A stretch of DNA of 56,931 bases from contig NZ_VBTZ01000014.1 of NCBI RefSeq assembly GCF_005771425.1, positions 1-56,931 of the forward strand, in the 5' to 3' direction. The notes under the pieces are model-generated. The model saw nothing but the letters and a program-made list of their open reading frames with translations, was not told the DNA's origin and ran no database searches. Positions 26,402 through 33,784 of the stretch are shown in pieces. The DNA comes from Methylocystis sp. B8 (GTDB lineage Bacteria > Pseudomonadota > Alphaproteobacteria > Rhizobiales > Beijerinckiaceae). A program made the translations under genes and the position numbers. Within the stretch, counting starts at the first letter, position 1, and every line of letters starts with the position of its first letter.

Positions 26402-26638
26402 TTACGCCGCCAATTCGTCGGCGCGACAGCCCTCACAATCGCCGTTCCCTGCGCAGTCATCCAGTCCTCTCGCGGCGTGCTGGTCGACGATGGCGACGAT
26501 GCTGCGCACGCAGCGCCCGCATTTCGCCTCGCAACCCATGTGCCGGAACACTGCTGCAACCGAAGGCCGGTCGCTCCGTGGCCCAAGCGTATCGCGCACA
26601 TCGCGGTCTGATAGGACGTTGCACGAACAGACGATCAT
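26402..26638 (-). CDS. bfd: Bacterioferritin-associated ferredoxin (Bfd-like)
   Basis: The protein has 78 residues. It has the [2Fe-2S] pattern of Bfd: CSC at residues 4-6 and a later CxxC in GCEAKCGRCVRSI. Bfd docks on bacterioferritin and passes electrons to release stored iron. A C-terminal extension (DDCAGNGDCEGCRADEL) carries three more Cys; it is absent from E. coli Bfd and might be a linker or extra metal site. It precedes bfr, the reverse of having bfr first but still a standard pair. Three tandem operator-like repeats begin 13 nt upstream of its start codon. Confidence 0.9.
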   Translation of the reverse strand: MIVCSCNVLSDRDVRDTLGPRSDRPSVAAVFRHMGCEAKCGRCVRSIVAIVDQHAARGLDDCAGNGDCEGCRADELAA

Positions 26639-26650
26639 TGCTTAGCCTAG

Positions 26651-26714
26651 TTTGGAAAGATTGCAAACTACTTTTGGAAAGGTTACAAACTTTCTTCTTT
26701 GGAAAGATTGCAAA
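26651..26714. promoter_or_regulatory. Three tandem operator-like repeats upstream of bfd-bfr
   Basis: Three copies of a 17-bp near-palindrome TTTGNAA-N3-TTNCAAA start at 26651, 26673 and 26698 (spacing 22 and 25 bp, about two helical turns). Copies 1 and 3 share TTTGGAAAGATTGCAAA; copy 2 differs at two positions. Copy 1 with flanks makes TAGTTTG-N9-CAAACTA. The first copy lies within about 15 nt of the bfd start codon, so bound protein would block transcription or translation. It does not look like a Fur, Irr or RirA site to me. The regulator is unknown. Confidence 0.7.
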
Positions 26715-26889
26715 CTACCTTTCGTATCAGTAGGTTACACGATCTCCTATCGTTTGCCAACTGTCGCGTGTCGGCTTCCTGACAGAAGCACGCCGTTAGG
26801 CTGTGAGTGGCAAGTAACGTGCCGGTTCATCAAATTCATTTTGGACCGATCGGCCTTGCGGCAAGAGTGAAGCAAAACAAGAGGAAGAC

Positions 26890-26919
26890 AAAAAGAGCCG
26901 CGAACGGCGTCCGCGGCTC
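26890..26919 (-). terminator. Rho-independent terminator of the GY-rich secreted protein gene
   Basis: On the minus strand GAGCCGCG pairs with CGCGGCTC (8-bp stem, 9-nt loop) followed by TTTTTG. It lies 24 nt after the stop of the gene at 26943-27257. Confidence 0.85.
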
Positions 26920-26942
26920 GGCATAATTAGATTGATTCGTTC

Positions 26943-27257
26943 CTACCAGTGGCCATGCCCCCATCCTCCGCCCCAACCGTAGCGCGGCCCCCAATAGGGG
27001 CGTCCCCATCCTCCGCCCCAACGCGGACCGCCCCAGCCGTAGCCATAGCCATAGCCGGGCTGCCACCAGCATTGGTACGGCCCGCAGACCCAGCGCGTCT
27101 TCTCGATGTTTTGACCGGCCTGGGCCGGGAGTGCGCGATCGATCCCGGGCAGCGCAGAAGCCTCAGGCGCGAATGCGGCGGAGGCGAGAACGAATATCAA
27201 CGCGGCGAAGGCCGGTTTGACTGGCCCCGATAGGGTTTTGACGGCTGCCGATTTCAT
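26943..27257 (-). CDS. Small secreted Gly/Tyr/Trp-rich protein
   Basis: The protein has 104 residues. A signal peptide (hydrophobic AALIFVLASAAFA, cleavage near EASA) is followed by a short linker with ALPAQAGQNIEKTRWVCGPYQCWW, then about 40 residues of Gly, Tyr, Trp, Pro and Arg (GYGYGYGWGGPRWGGGW). Two Cys flank the GPYQ turn and may pair. Small proteins of this kind are common in Hyphomicrobiales envelopes and have no known function; metal or cell-wall binding by the aromatic/Gly tail has been suggested for similar proteins but is only inference. AGGAGGA lies 7 nt before the ATG. It has its own terminator. Confidence 0.8.
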   Translation of the reverse strand: MKSAAVKTLSGPVKPAFAALIFVLASAAFAPEASALPGIDRALPAQAGQNIEKTRWVCGPYQCWWQPGYGYGYGWGGPRWGGGWGRPYWGPRYGWGGGWGHGHW

Positions 27258-27350
27258 GGAGCATCCTCCTCGTGAGACATCACGGAACCGATTTTCAAAC
27301 TACGGCGTAGCCTGTGAACCGCGGCTGAAACTTCCATTCATCAGAAAGTT

Positions 27351-28850
27351 ATGATGTCGAAATTTCTGGGCGCCCTCGATCAAGGCACGACCAGCACCCG
27401 CTTCGTCATCATGGACGCGGCAGGTGAGATCGTCACGCAAGCCCAGCGTGAGCATCGGCAAATCTATCCCCGTCCCGGCTGGGTCGAGCACGACGCCGCT
27501 GAAATTTGGGCCAACACGCAAGCCGTGATCGAGGCCGCGTTTAGCAAGGCGAACCTTTCGGCTCAGGACCTCGCCGCAATCGGCGTCACCAATCAGCGAG
27601 AGACGACGGTCTTGTGGGATGCGACGACTGGCGCGCCGCTTCACAACGCGATCGTCTGGATGGATACGCGCACGCAAGCGGCCGTCGATCGACTGGCGGC
27701 GCGGGGTCTGAGCGATCTGATCCGCGCAAAAACTGGACTGCCGCTCGCGACCTATTTTTCCGCGCTCAAGCTCGCCTGGCTCCTCAACGAAATCCCCGGC
27801 GCGCGTGAAAAGGCGGCGCAAGGCGTTGCGCTTTTCGGCACAGTCGATTCCTGGATCATTTGGAATTTGACGGGCGGCCCCCGCGGCGGCCGTCACATCA
27901 TCGACGCGACCAACGCCTCGCGAACGCAGCTTATGAACATCGAGACCCTGAGCTGGGACGAAGAGCTGCTGCGGGTCTTCGACATCACCGCAGCCTGCCT
28001 GCCGAAGATTCGCTCCTCGAGCGAAGTTTACGGAGAATGCGTCGGCGCGCTCGCGGGCGTTCCGATCGCCGGCGATCTCGGCGACCAGCACGCCGCGCTG
28101 CTCGGGCAGGGCTGCGTCAATGCAGGCGACGTCAAGAACACTTATGGCACCGGCTGCTTCCTGCTGATGAACGTCAGCGACACGCCGCGCGTCTCGACCA
28201 AAGGCCTGCTGACGACGCTCGCCTATAAGCTTGGGGACGCAAAACCCTGTTACGCGCTCGAAGGCTCGATCGCCATCGCCGGCGCTTTGGTGCAATGGCT
28301 GCGCGACAATCTCGGGATCATCAAGGAGAGCCACGAAATCGAGGCGCTGGCGAGAAGCGTTCCTGACAATGGCGACGTTTATTTCGTGCCGGCGTTCTCG
28401 GGCCTCTTTGCGCCGCGATGGCGCGGCGACGCGCGTGGAATCATCGCCGGGCTGACGCGATTTTCCAACAGGGGCCATATCGCGCGGGCGGCGCTCGAGG
28501 CGGCGGCCTTTCAGACAAGAGAAGTGCTGGCCGCAATGGTCGCGGACGCTGACGTCGAGATCAGCGCGCTAAAGGTCGACGGCGGCATGGCGGCGAACGA
28601 CCTGCTTATGCAGTTTCAGGCAGACATCATCGATGCGCCGGTCGTTCGGCCGAGGCAACTGGAATTGACGGCGGTCGGCGCCGCCTATGCGGCGGGATTA
28701 GCCGTTGGCGTTTACAAAAGCTTGGACGACATCGTCGCGCATACGCGCGAGTCCCATCGCTTTACGCCTGATATGTCGCCGCAAGAGCGCGTCCGTCTCA
28801 TTGCGTCATGGGAAAAGGCCGTCGAGCGTTCGCTAGGCTGGGCAATCTGA
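27351..28850 (+). CDS. glpK: Glycerol kinase
   Basis: The protein has 499 residues, the family's usual length. FGGY kinase landmarks are present: [17 protein letters not shown] (ATP loop), [59 protein letters not shown] and [19 protein letters not shown]. It phosphorylates glycerol to sn-glycerol 3-phosphate in the cytosol. No glpF or glpD lies beside it here, so it stands alone between the GY-rich protein gene and a mutY operon. Two adjacent ATG codons (27351, 27354) can start it; the ribosome site is weak (AGAAAG). Confidence 0.95.
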   Translation: MMSKFLGALDQGTTSTRFVIMDAAGEIVTQAQREHRQIYPRPGWVEHDAAEIWANTQAVIEAAFSKANLSAQDLAAIGVTNQRETTVLWDATTGAPLHNAIVWMDTRTQAAVDRLAARGLSDLIRAKTGLPLATYFSALKLAWLLNEIPGAREKAAQGVALFGTVDSWIIWNLTGGPRGGRHIIDATNASRTQLMNIETLSWDEELLRVFDITAACLPKIRSSSEVYGECVGALAGVPIAGDLGDQHAALLGQGCVNAGDVKNTYGTGCFLLMNVSDTPRVSTKGLLTTLAYKLGDAKPCYALEGSIAIAGALVQWLRDNLGIIKESHEIEALARSVPDNGDVYFVPAFSGLFAPRWRGDARGIIAGLTRFSNRGHIARAALEAAAFQTREVLAAMVADADVEISALKVDGGMAANDLLMQFQADIIDAPVVRPRQLELTAVGAAYAAGLAVGVYKSLDDIVAHTRESHRFTPDMSPQERVRLIASWEKAVERSLGWAI

Positions 28851-28858
28851 GAGACGCG

Positions 28859-29125
28859 CTAGTCGAAATCGACGCTCAAACCGTGTTTCTCAAGCTGTTT
28901 TTCGACAGCGTCGAGGATTTTCTGTAGCTCGTCTATGTCGATCGGCGTTTCGTCGTCCGGCGCGTCCCAATGGTCGAGGTCGTCGAGACGCACGACGAAG
29001 TCGGCGTCTTCGTCGGATTCTGCGTCTGGCGGCGCGGCGGGAATGGTGAGCGTTTTTCCGGCGCGCCGCACGCGAATCGCGCCCTCCGTCACCTCAACCT
29101 CATAGCCGCTTGCGCGTCGCGCCAT
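28859..29125 (-). CDS. Small acidic protein, possibly Imm74-like
   Basis: The protein has 88 residues. Start ATG 29125 has GGAGGGAGCC directly before it. The N-terminal half is beta-rich (SGYEVEVTEGAIRVRRAGKTLTIPA), then DFVVRLDDLDHWDAPDDETPIDIDELQKIL, ending in an acidic helix. The conserved-looking Trp in DHWDAPDDE and the order of strands resemble the Imm74 family of predicted immunity proteins, which in alphaproteobacteria also occur outside toxin loci. No toxin gene is near. It follows mutY by 23 nt on the same strand, so it is probably in that transcript. Function is unknown. Confidence 0.65.
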   Translation of the reverse strand: MARRASGYEVEVTEGAIRVRRAGKTLTIPAAPPDAESDEDADFVVRLDDLDHWDAPDDETPIDIDELQKILDAVEKQLEKHGLSVDFD

Positions 29126-29148
29126 GGCTCCCTCCAGCCTCGCGGTTC

Positions 29149-30210
29149 TCACATTTCGACAAGTCCGGCGTGAGCGGCGGCCTTGCGCATGAGCGTCGGC
29201 AATCCCTCTTTATCGAGATTGGCGCACGCCGCCCAGCGGCAATCTGAAGGCGCCGATTTGGCGCGCGTATGCGCGACGAACACTGTCGCTTCCAAAGCGA
29301 AATGTGTGAACACATGAGTGACCGGCGCGTCGAGCGCGCGCCACCGCGCCAAGCTGGGCGCGAAATGCGAGAATTCCGCGGCGGCGACATCCTGCGTCAA
29401 TGGCGTCGACGGAAAGGCGTTCATGCCGCCAAAAAGTCCCTTCGGCGGCAGACGACGCAGCAACGTCTCGTCGCCGCGCCGCAGGATAAAGATCGCGCCA
29501 TGGCGTCTTGGCTTTGGTCGCTTAGGCTCGCGCACCGGGTAGTCGCCCTGCGCGCCCAAACGCCGCGCAGAGCAGAAGGGCGACAGTGGACAGGCGGGGC
29601 AGTCCGGCGTGCGTGGCGCGCATATAAGAGCGCCGAGCTCCATCAGCGCCTGGACGGAATCACCGGGACGCGCATGGCTCATGAGCGCTGCCGCCTTCTC
29701 GCGAATCAGCGTCGCGGCCTTGCGCGGCGGCTGTTCAATCGCGTGGAGACGCGCGATGACGCGCTCGACATTGCCGTCGACGGCGACGCAGGGCTGATCG
29801 AAGGCGATGGCCGCGATCGCCGCCGCCGTATAGGGGCCGACGCCGGGAAGATTTCTCAGGGCCGCTTCTTCTTGTGGAAATCCGCCGCCGGAGTCCGCGA
29901 CCGCACGCGCGCAGGCGTGCAGATTGCGCGCTCGGGCGTAGTAGCCGAGCCCCGCCCATTGCGCGAGAACATCGTCGAGCGGCGCGCGCGCCAGATCTTC
30001 AACGCTCGGCCAGCGCGACAGAAACGCTGCGTAGCGCTCCTTCACGGTCGCGACGGTCGTCTGCTGCAACATGATTTCGGAAAGCCAGACCCTGTAGGGG
30101 TCGGGCGCTTCGCCACGCCGCGCGCGCCAGGGCAGCTCGCGCCGCTCGGCGTCATACCAGGCGAGCAGCGCTTCGGCCGGTTTGGTCGATCTCGCGCGAG
30201 GCTTTATCAT
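29149..30210 (-). CDS. mutY: A/G-specific adenine DNA glycosylase
   Basis: The protein has 353 residues. It has the HhH-GPD core: SEIMLQQTTVATVKERY (catalytic Glu in SEIM), LPGVGPYTAAAIAAIAF (hairpin) and VAVDGNVERVIARL (catalytic Asp). The [4Fe-4S] loop is LICAPRTPDCPACPLSPFC. The C-terminal MutT-like domain, which recognises 8-oxoG, starts RRHGAIFILRRGDETLLRRL. The enzyme removes adenine mispaired with 8-oxoguanine. The frame opens at 30273, but ATG 30210 is the natural start and leaves room for the divergent DciA-like gene. Confidence 0.95.
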   Translation of the reverse strand: MIKPRARSTKPAEALLAWYDAERRELPWRARRGEAPDPYRVWLSEIMLQQTTVATVKERYAAFLSRWPSVEDLARAPLDDVLAQWAGLGYYARARNLHACARAVADSGGGFPQEEAALRNLPGVGPYTAAAIAAIAFDQPCVAVDGNVERVIARLHAIEQPPRKAATLIREKAAALMSHARPGDSVQALMELGALICAPRTPDCPACPLSPFCSARRLGAQGDYPVREPKRPKPRRHGAIFILRRGDETLLRRLPPKGLFGGMNAFPSTPLTQDVAAAEFSHFAPSLARWRALDAPVTHVFTHFALEATVFVAHTRAKSAPSDCRWAACANLDKEGLPTLMRKAAAHAGLVEM

Positions 30211-30272
30211 GAGGGTGATTGATAGAGGGCGAAACCTCGCCCTCGCAAGGAGGCGGCTTCGCCGAGAGCCCA

Positions 30273-30836
30273 ATGAGCGCTTCCTCGCGCTGCAAAGGTA
30301 TAAGAGCGCGCCCGCTCGCGGATTACGTCCTGCGCGAACTCGACCCGCTCGTCGCCACGCGCGGCTTTAGCGAAGCCTCGCTGCTTTTATCCTGGCGCGA
30401 GATCGTCGGCGCGCGAATCGCGCGAATCTGCGCGCCAGCCTCGTTGCAATGGCCGCCACGAGCACGGACGAAATCGACCGACCCCTCGGCGGCGAAGCGC
30501 CGCGAAAAGACGCCGCGAGAGCCGGCGACTCTCGTGCTGCGGGTCGACCCCGGATTCGGACTTGAAGCGCAGCATCTCGCCCCGATTATTATCGACCGGG
30601 TGAACGCCCATCTCGGCTGGCGATGCGTCGCACGGATCGCGTTGCGGCAGGAAGAATTGAGCGCCGCTCCGGGGTCGCCGCCAAGAGCCGATCGCGCGCC
30701 GAAGCCAAACGACGACGCCCGCGCCCGCGCCGTAAAGGCGACCGAAGGCGTCGCCGAGGAAGGTTTGCGCGCCGCGCTCATCAGGCTCGGCGAACGCGCG
30801 ATCGCAGGGTCGGCCGGCGAGCCCGGCGACGCTTGA
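30273..30836 (+). CDS. DUF721/DciA-like protein
   Basis: The protein has 187 residues. The N-terminal half has the DUF721 pattern: RPLADYVLRELDPLVATRGFSEASLLLSWREIVGARIARICAPASL-type layout (helix, then WREIVG), LVLRVDPGFGLEAQHLAPIIIDRVNAHLGWRCV. DciA proteins load or stabilise the replicative helicase DnaB at the origin in bacteria without DnaC. A Lys/Arg-rich insert (RTKSTDPSAAKRREKTPRE) interrupts the domain, and the C-terminal third is low-complexity. It is divergent from mutY, a common arrangement in this order of bacteria. Confidence 0.8.
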   Translation: MSASSRCKGIRARPLADYVLRELDPLVATRGFSEASLLLSWREIVGARIARICAPASLQWPPRARTKSTDPSAAKRREKTPREPATLVLRVDPGFGLEAQHLAPIIIDRVNAHLGWRCVARIALRQEELSAAPGSPPRADRAPKPNDDARARAVKATEGVAEEGLRAALIRLGERAIAGSAGEPGDA

Positions 30837-30892
30837 CGCCGCCTCTCCAAAAGCTTGCAATCGCCAACGCATGCTTTTAGGTTCGCGCCGCC

Positions 30893-31004
30893 AGAGCGCG
30901 CTCCGAAAAAGTGGAACCCGGTTTTTCGCGTAGAGCGCGCTCTAAACTTTTGGGTTCGATCACGTTATCTGCCTTTGGGCGATTGCGCCCAAGGCAGCGT
31001 GATC
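30893..31004. repeat. Palindromic REP-like element plus long hairpin before tRNA-His
   Basis: AGAGCGCGCTC at 30893 and AGAGCGCGCTCT near 30932-30943 flank CGAAAAA...CGGTTTTTCG, the style of a very common Hyphomicrobiales intergenic palindrome. A second, longer hairpin follows: GATCACG (30958-30964) with CGTGATC (30998-31004), and CTGCCTTTGGGCG (30969-30981) with CGCCCAAGGCAG (30986-30997), with one bulged base. It ends 4 nt before the tRNA-His gene, so the tRNA promoter must lie in or before it. Confidence 0.75.
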
Positions 31005-31008
31005 TAGT

Positions 31009-31085
31009 GCCGCCATAGCTCAGTTGGTTAGAGCACCAGATTGTGGATCTGGGGGTCCCCCGTTCGAGCCGGGGTGGCGGTACCA
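31009..31085 (+). tRNA. tRNA-His (GTG), alphaproteobacterial type
   Basis: Cloverleaf starting GCCGCCATAGCTCAGTTGG with anticodon loop TTGTGGA and encoded CCA (31083-31085). The acceptor stem GCCGCCA pairs with TGGCGGT, leaving A73, and position 1 makes a G1:U72 pair. The extra G-1:C73 pair normal in bacterial tRNA-His is absent; loss of it is a known trait of many Alphaproteobacteria, which have a matching histidyl-tRNA synthetase. This is good evidence for the taxonomic class. Confidence 0.95.
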
Positions 31086-31153
31086 TATTCTCAGCGCCAG
31101 CAAATGCGCGGTGAATTTCGACATGTCCACCGCGGAGCATGGGCCGGGGACAT

Positions 31154-31360
31154 ATGAGTTGGCGAAGAAGGCTCGAGGGCAGGCCGCCTGAGCGCGACCC
31201 GCGACCCATTTATGTCGCGACCTTCGGTCTGCTGATGGCGGCTGCGAGCTACGCTATTCCCGATGAGAACATGGCGGGAGCCTTTTTTGGCTCAGGCCTG
31301 ATCACGGCGGCGTTCTGCGTAGTTTATTGGCTCGCCAATCCCACCGGAGGCCTTGATTGA
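31154..31360 (+). CDS. Small two-helix membrane protein
   Basis: The protein has 68 residues. After a charged N-terminus (MSWRRRLEGRPPERDPRP) there are two hydrophobic segments, IYVATFGLLMAAASYAI and AFFGSGLITAAFCVVYWLA, separated by a short PDENMAG loop. GGGGA lies 4 nt before the ATG. No family is recognised. It is just downstream of tRNA-His and could be read from its own promoter or by read-through. Confidence 0.6.
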   Translation: MSWRRRLEGRPPERDPRPIYVATFGLLMAAASYAIPDENMAGAFFGSGLITAAFCVVYWLANPTGGLD

Positions 31361-31407
31361 CGGCGAGCCGTCAGGAAGAACGCCGAAAATTCGCCGCTGC
31401 GAAACGC

Positions 31408-31483
31408 CGTCATCGCGAGCCTAAGGCGAAGCGATCCAGTTGCGCTCTTGTCCCTGGATTGCTTCGCTCCGCTCGCAATGACG
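31408..31483. repeat. Long inverted repeat (small palindromic element)
   Basis: CGTCATCGCGAG...CGAAGCGATCCAG (31408-31439) is mirrored by CTGGATTGCTTCG...CTCGCAATGACG (31454-31483). The arms pair nearly throughout. Elements with the ends CGTCAT(T/C)GCGAG are widely dispersed in alphaproteobacterial intergenic DNA. It lies between two convergent genes and may act as a terminator. Confidence 0.8.
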
Positions 31484-31533
31484 CGCGCCAAAACGGGCCG
31501 ACGCGCAACGCCCAATGCGATCGTCCCTTCGCT

Positions 31534-32112
31534 CTACAGCAGATTGCCCTCCGAGATTGCGCGAAGGGCGAAGCCGAGCGCAACGATTCCCCATCCTTTG
31601 AAAAGCAGATCAACGCCAAGGAAAGTTCCGATCGCCCAAATTCCAGTGAACGGCCAGCCGGTGAGCAACAGCGCGCCAAGGACCAACGCGACGCCGCCCT
31701 GCAGCAGATACATCCAAAGGCTTTCGATGTGAGAGGTCAGCGCGAAGCCGATGACAAGCACGCCCTCGGCAATGAAATAAAAGGCGATGAGAAGCGTGAT
31801 CGCTTCGGCGCTGATCGCGGGACGCGTCAGAAGCATGATTCCGAGGATCGCCAGAAGAACCGCCCAGAGCACATGGACGAAAAAGTCGGTCCACAGGCCC
31901 GCCGTCGTAAAGGCGAATATGAGCACGGACACCGCGCTGACGATGAGCAAAACGCCGAAGAAGCCGACCGTGATGATGGTCGCCATTCTGGCTCGCAAGA
32001 TGGCGATGATTCCAAGGGCCCCGACCAAGATTCCGAGGGCGATGACCCAACCCCAATGAACGGCGAGGACGTCCGGCGGTATAGAAGCGAAAGAGTCAAA
32101 CTGTCGAGACAT
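31534..32112 (-). CDS. HdeD-family membrane protein (DUF308)
   Basis: The protein has 192 residues with six membrane helices in three similar pairs, as in HdeD: WGWVIALGILVGALGIIAIL, ITVGFFGVLLIVSAVSVLI, LLIAFYFIAEGVLVIGFAL, LLQGGVALVLGALLLTGWP, ending FKGWGIVALGFALR. HdeD is linked to acid and density stress in enterics; in alphaproteobacteria its job is unclear. GGAAG lies 6 nt before ATG. It is divergent from the next gene with only 19 nt between the start codons. A separate HdeA-like gene lies at 42 kb. Confidence 0.9.
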   Translation of the reverse strand: MSRQFDSFASIPPDVLAVHWGWVIALGILVGALGIIAILRARMATIITVGFFGVLLIVSAVSVLIFAFTTAGLWTDFFVHVLWAVLLAILGIMLLTRPAISAEAITLLIAFYFIAEGVLVIGFALTSHIESLWMYLLQGGVALVLGALLLTGWPFTGIWAIGTFLGVDLLFKGWGIVALGFALRAISEGNLL

Positions 32113-32131
32113 TTATGGCTTCCATGGCAAG

Positions 32132-32692
32132 ATGACGACGAAAGCCGAATCTTTCGCCGATCGGCGGCAAATAGCAAGCCGATATTTCAAAGGCATGGAA
32201 GCCGAGCGCAGTTTCGAGACTCTAACGAATGACGATCTCGCGCGACTGAGCGAGATTGCTCAAGACGTGTTGCGCAATAAGGCGTTTCGAACGCCGGTCG
32301 GTCGAAACTACAAGGATCGACTGATCCTGCTCGCGCTCTGCCAGGGCGGCGCGCAACATTATGTGGACGGCGTCACCGGCGTCAAAGACTTGGATGTCTG
32401 GGCGTTCTTTCGCGGCGGGACCGGCAAGCCATTTCCCTGGCGCGCGCGCTGGAGCGCCGATTTTGGCCCATCGCGGTTCGGTCGCCATCCGGCGGACGAA
32501 GGCTATCTCGGCCGGCGCGTCGACGTCATGGGCCGCTCCATTCCTGCGAGCGATATGACTGGTGAACGCGCCGTCCTCGCCTGGCTGCATGGGCGGAGCA
32601 AAAGCGCCAGACTGCTTGCCAAACGTCCGGTGATCGCGATTTTCCCGCAAGCGCTTTTCGGAAAGCTGCTGTGGTCGCCGCCCCATGCGTAA
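32132..32692 (+). CDS. Conserved hypothetical protein, possible nucleotidyltransferase fold
   Basis: The protein has 186 residues. KDRLILLALCQGGAQHYVDG leads to GVKDLDVWAFFRGG, then GRRVDVMGRSIPASDM and VLAWLHGRSKSARLLAKRPV. The acidic DLDVW and RRVDVMGR strands are what a degenerate nucleotidyltransferase core would look like, but the usual GS motif is missing, so activity is uncertain. There is no signal peptide. The first ATG lies 19 nt from the divergent hdeD-like start; ATG 32195 is an alternative that would leave space for promoters. Confidence 0.65.
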   Translation: MTTKAESFADRRQIASRYFKGMEAERSFETLTNDDLARLSEIAQDVLRNKAFRTPVGRNYKDRLILLALCQGGAQHYVDGVTGVKDLDVWAFFRGGTGKPFPWRARWSADFGPSRFGRHPADEGYLGRRVDVMGRSIPASDMTGERAVLAWLHGRSKSARLLAKRPVIAIFPQALFGKLLWSPPHA

Positions 32693-32702
32693 TCGAAGAG
32701 GC

Positions 32703-33695
32703 TCAGCCGCGTTCGCTGTCGAGATGCGCCATTTGCGACTCGGCGTAGCGCTCGCCAGCGACGGAAGAAGCAAGCTGCTCAAGAAGGGAAATCTCATCGC
32801 GATCGAGCGTCAAAGAAAGCGCGCCAAGCGATTCGGCGAGTCTGTCGCGCCGCCGCGCGCCGATGAGGGGCGCGATGTCGTCGCCGCGCGACAAGACCCA
32901 GGCGATGGCGATCTGCGCGACCGTCGCGCCCTTGGCGTCGGCGATGCGCTTGATTTCATCGACGAGCCCGAGGTTCCTTTCGAGGTTTTCGCCCTGAAAG
33001 CGCGGAATGGTCGTGCGGAAATCTCCCGCTCCCGTTTGTTTGCCGGCCTGCCAATGGCCGCCGATCAATCCGCGCGACAGCACGCCATAGGCGGTGATTC
33101 CTACGCCGAGCGCGCGGCACGTTGGAAGGATCGACTTTTCGATTCCGCGCGAAATAAGAGAATATTCAATCTGCACATCGGCGATCGGATGCACGGCGGC
33201 CGCGCGGCGGATCGTCTCCGGCCCGAATTCCGAAAGCCCAATGAAACGAACATAGCCCGCCTTGACCATGTCGGCGATGGCGCCGATCGTCTCCTCGATC
33301 GGCACATTCGGGTCGAGCCGCGCCGGACGGTAGATATCGAGATAATCGACGCGAAGCCTCTTAAGGCTGTATGCGAGCGACGTCTTCACGGCTGACGGCC
33401 GACCATCGAAGCCGACCCAGTTTCCTTGCGGATCGCGCTGGGCGCCGAATTTGACACTGAGAATAACGGCGTCGCGCGGCCGGCCTTGCAGGGCCTCTGC
33501 GATCAGCATCTCATTATGGCCCATGCCGTAGAAATCGCCGGTGTCGAGCAACGTTACGCCGGCGTCGAGCGCGGCGTGAATGGTCGCGACGCCTTCGGCG
33601 CGATCCGACGCGCCATAGAGGTCCGACATTCCCATGCAGCCGAGCCCCACGGCTGACACCGCGGGACCGTTTGCGCCAAGCTTGCGAGTTTTCAT
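32703..33695 (-). CDS. Aldo/keto reductase
   Basis: The protein has 330 residues. The TIM-barrel AKR layout is clear: LGANGPAVSAVGLGCMGMSD, DAGVTLLDTGDFYGMGHNE with the catalytic Asp and Tyr, VILSVKFGAQRD with the Lys, and RFIGLSEFGPETIRRA. In the fourth tetrad position the usual His appears to be replaced (IYRPARLDPNVPIEETIG), which I have seen as a subgroup feature, so catalytic behaviour may differ. It would reduce carbonyls with NADPH. GGAGG lies 8 nt before ATG 33695. It is divergent from an MBL-fold gene. Confidence 0.9.
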   Translation of the reverse strand: MKTRKLGANGPAVSAVGLGCMGMSDLYGASDRAEGVATIHAALDAGVTLLDTGDFYGMGHNEMLIAEALQGRPRDAVILSVKFGAQRDPQGNWVGFDGRPSAVKTSLAYSLKRLRVDYLDIYRPARLDPNVPIEETIGAIADMVKAGYVRFIGLSEFGPETIRRAAAVHPIADVQIEYSLISRGIEKSILPTCRALGVGITAYGVLSRGLIGGHWQAGKQTGAGDFRTTIPRFQGENLERNLGLVDEIKRIADAKGATVAQIAIAWVLSRGDDIAPLIGARRRDRLAESLGALSLTLDRDEISLLEQLASSVAGERYAESQMAHLDSERG

Positions 33696-33784
33696 TGAAG
33701 ACCTCCAACGGACGGCTAAAGAGCGATCCAATCTGCGCCGCGGCATTATATGTTACTGCATGCCCCTGTTACTGTACGCCCTGC

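Larger units (their letters stand above)
26639..26942. other. Interval between bfd and the GY-rich secreted protein gene (304 bp)
   Basis: No gene is seen. The left 75 bp are the repeat array controlling bfd. The right end is the terminator of the next gene. The middle (about 26725-26880) must hold the bfd-bfr promoter if the repeats act as operators, but no box is convincing. Confidence 0.4.

Noticed and set aside
27300-28478. 392-codon minus-strand frame opposite glycerol kinase
   Set aside because: The plus strand encodes an unambiguous full-length glycerol kinase.
30877-31209. 110-codon minus-strand frame over tRNA-His
   Set aside because: It overlaps the tRNA and palindromic repeats and has no protein character.
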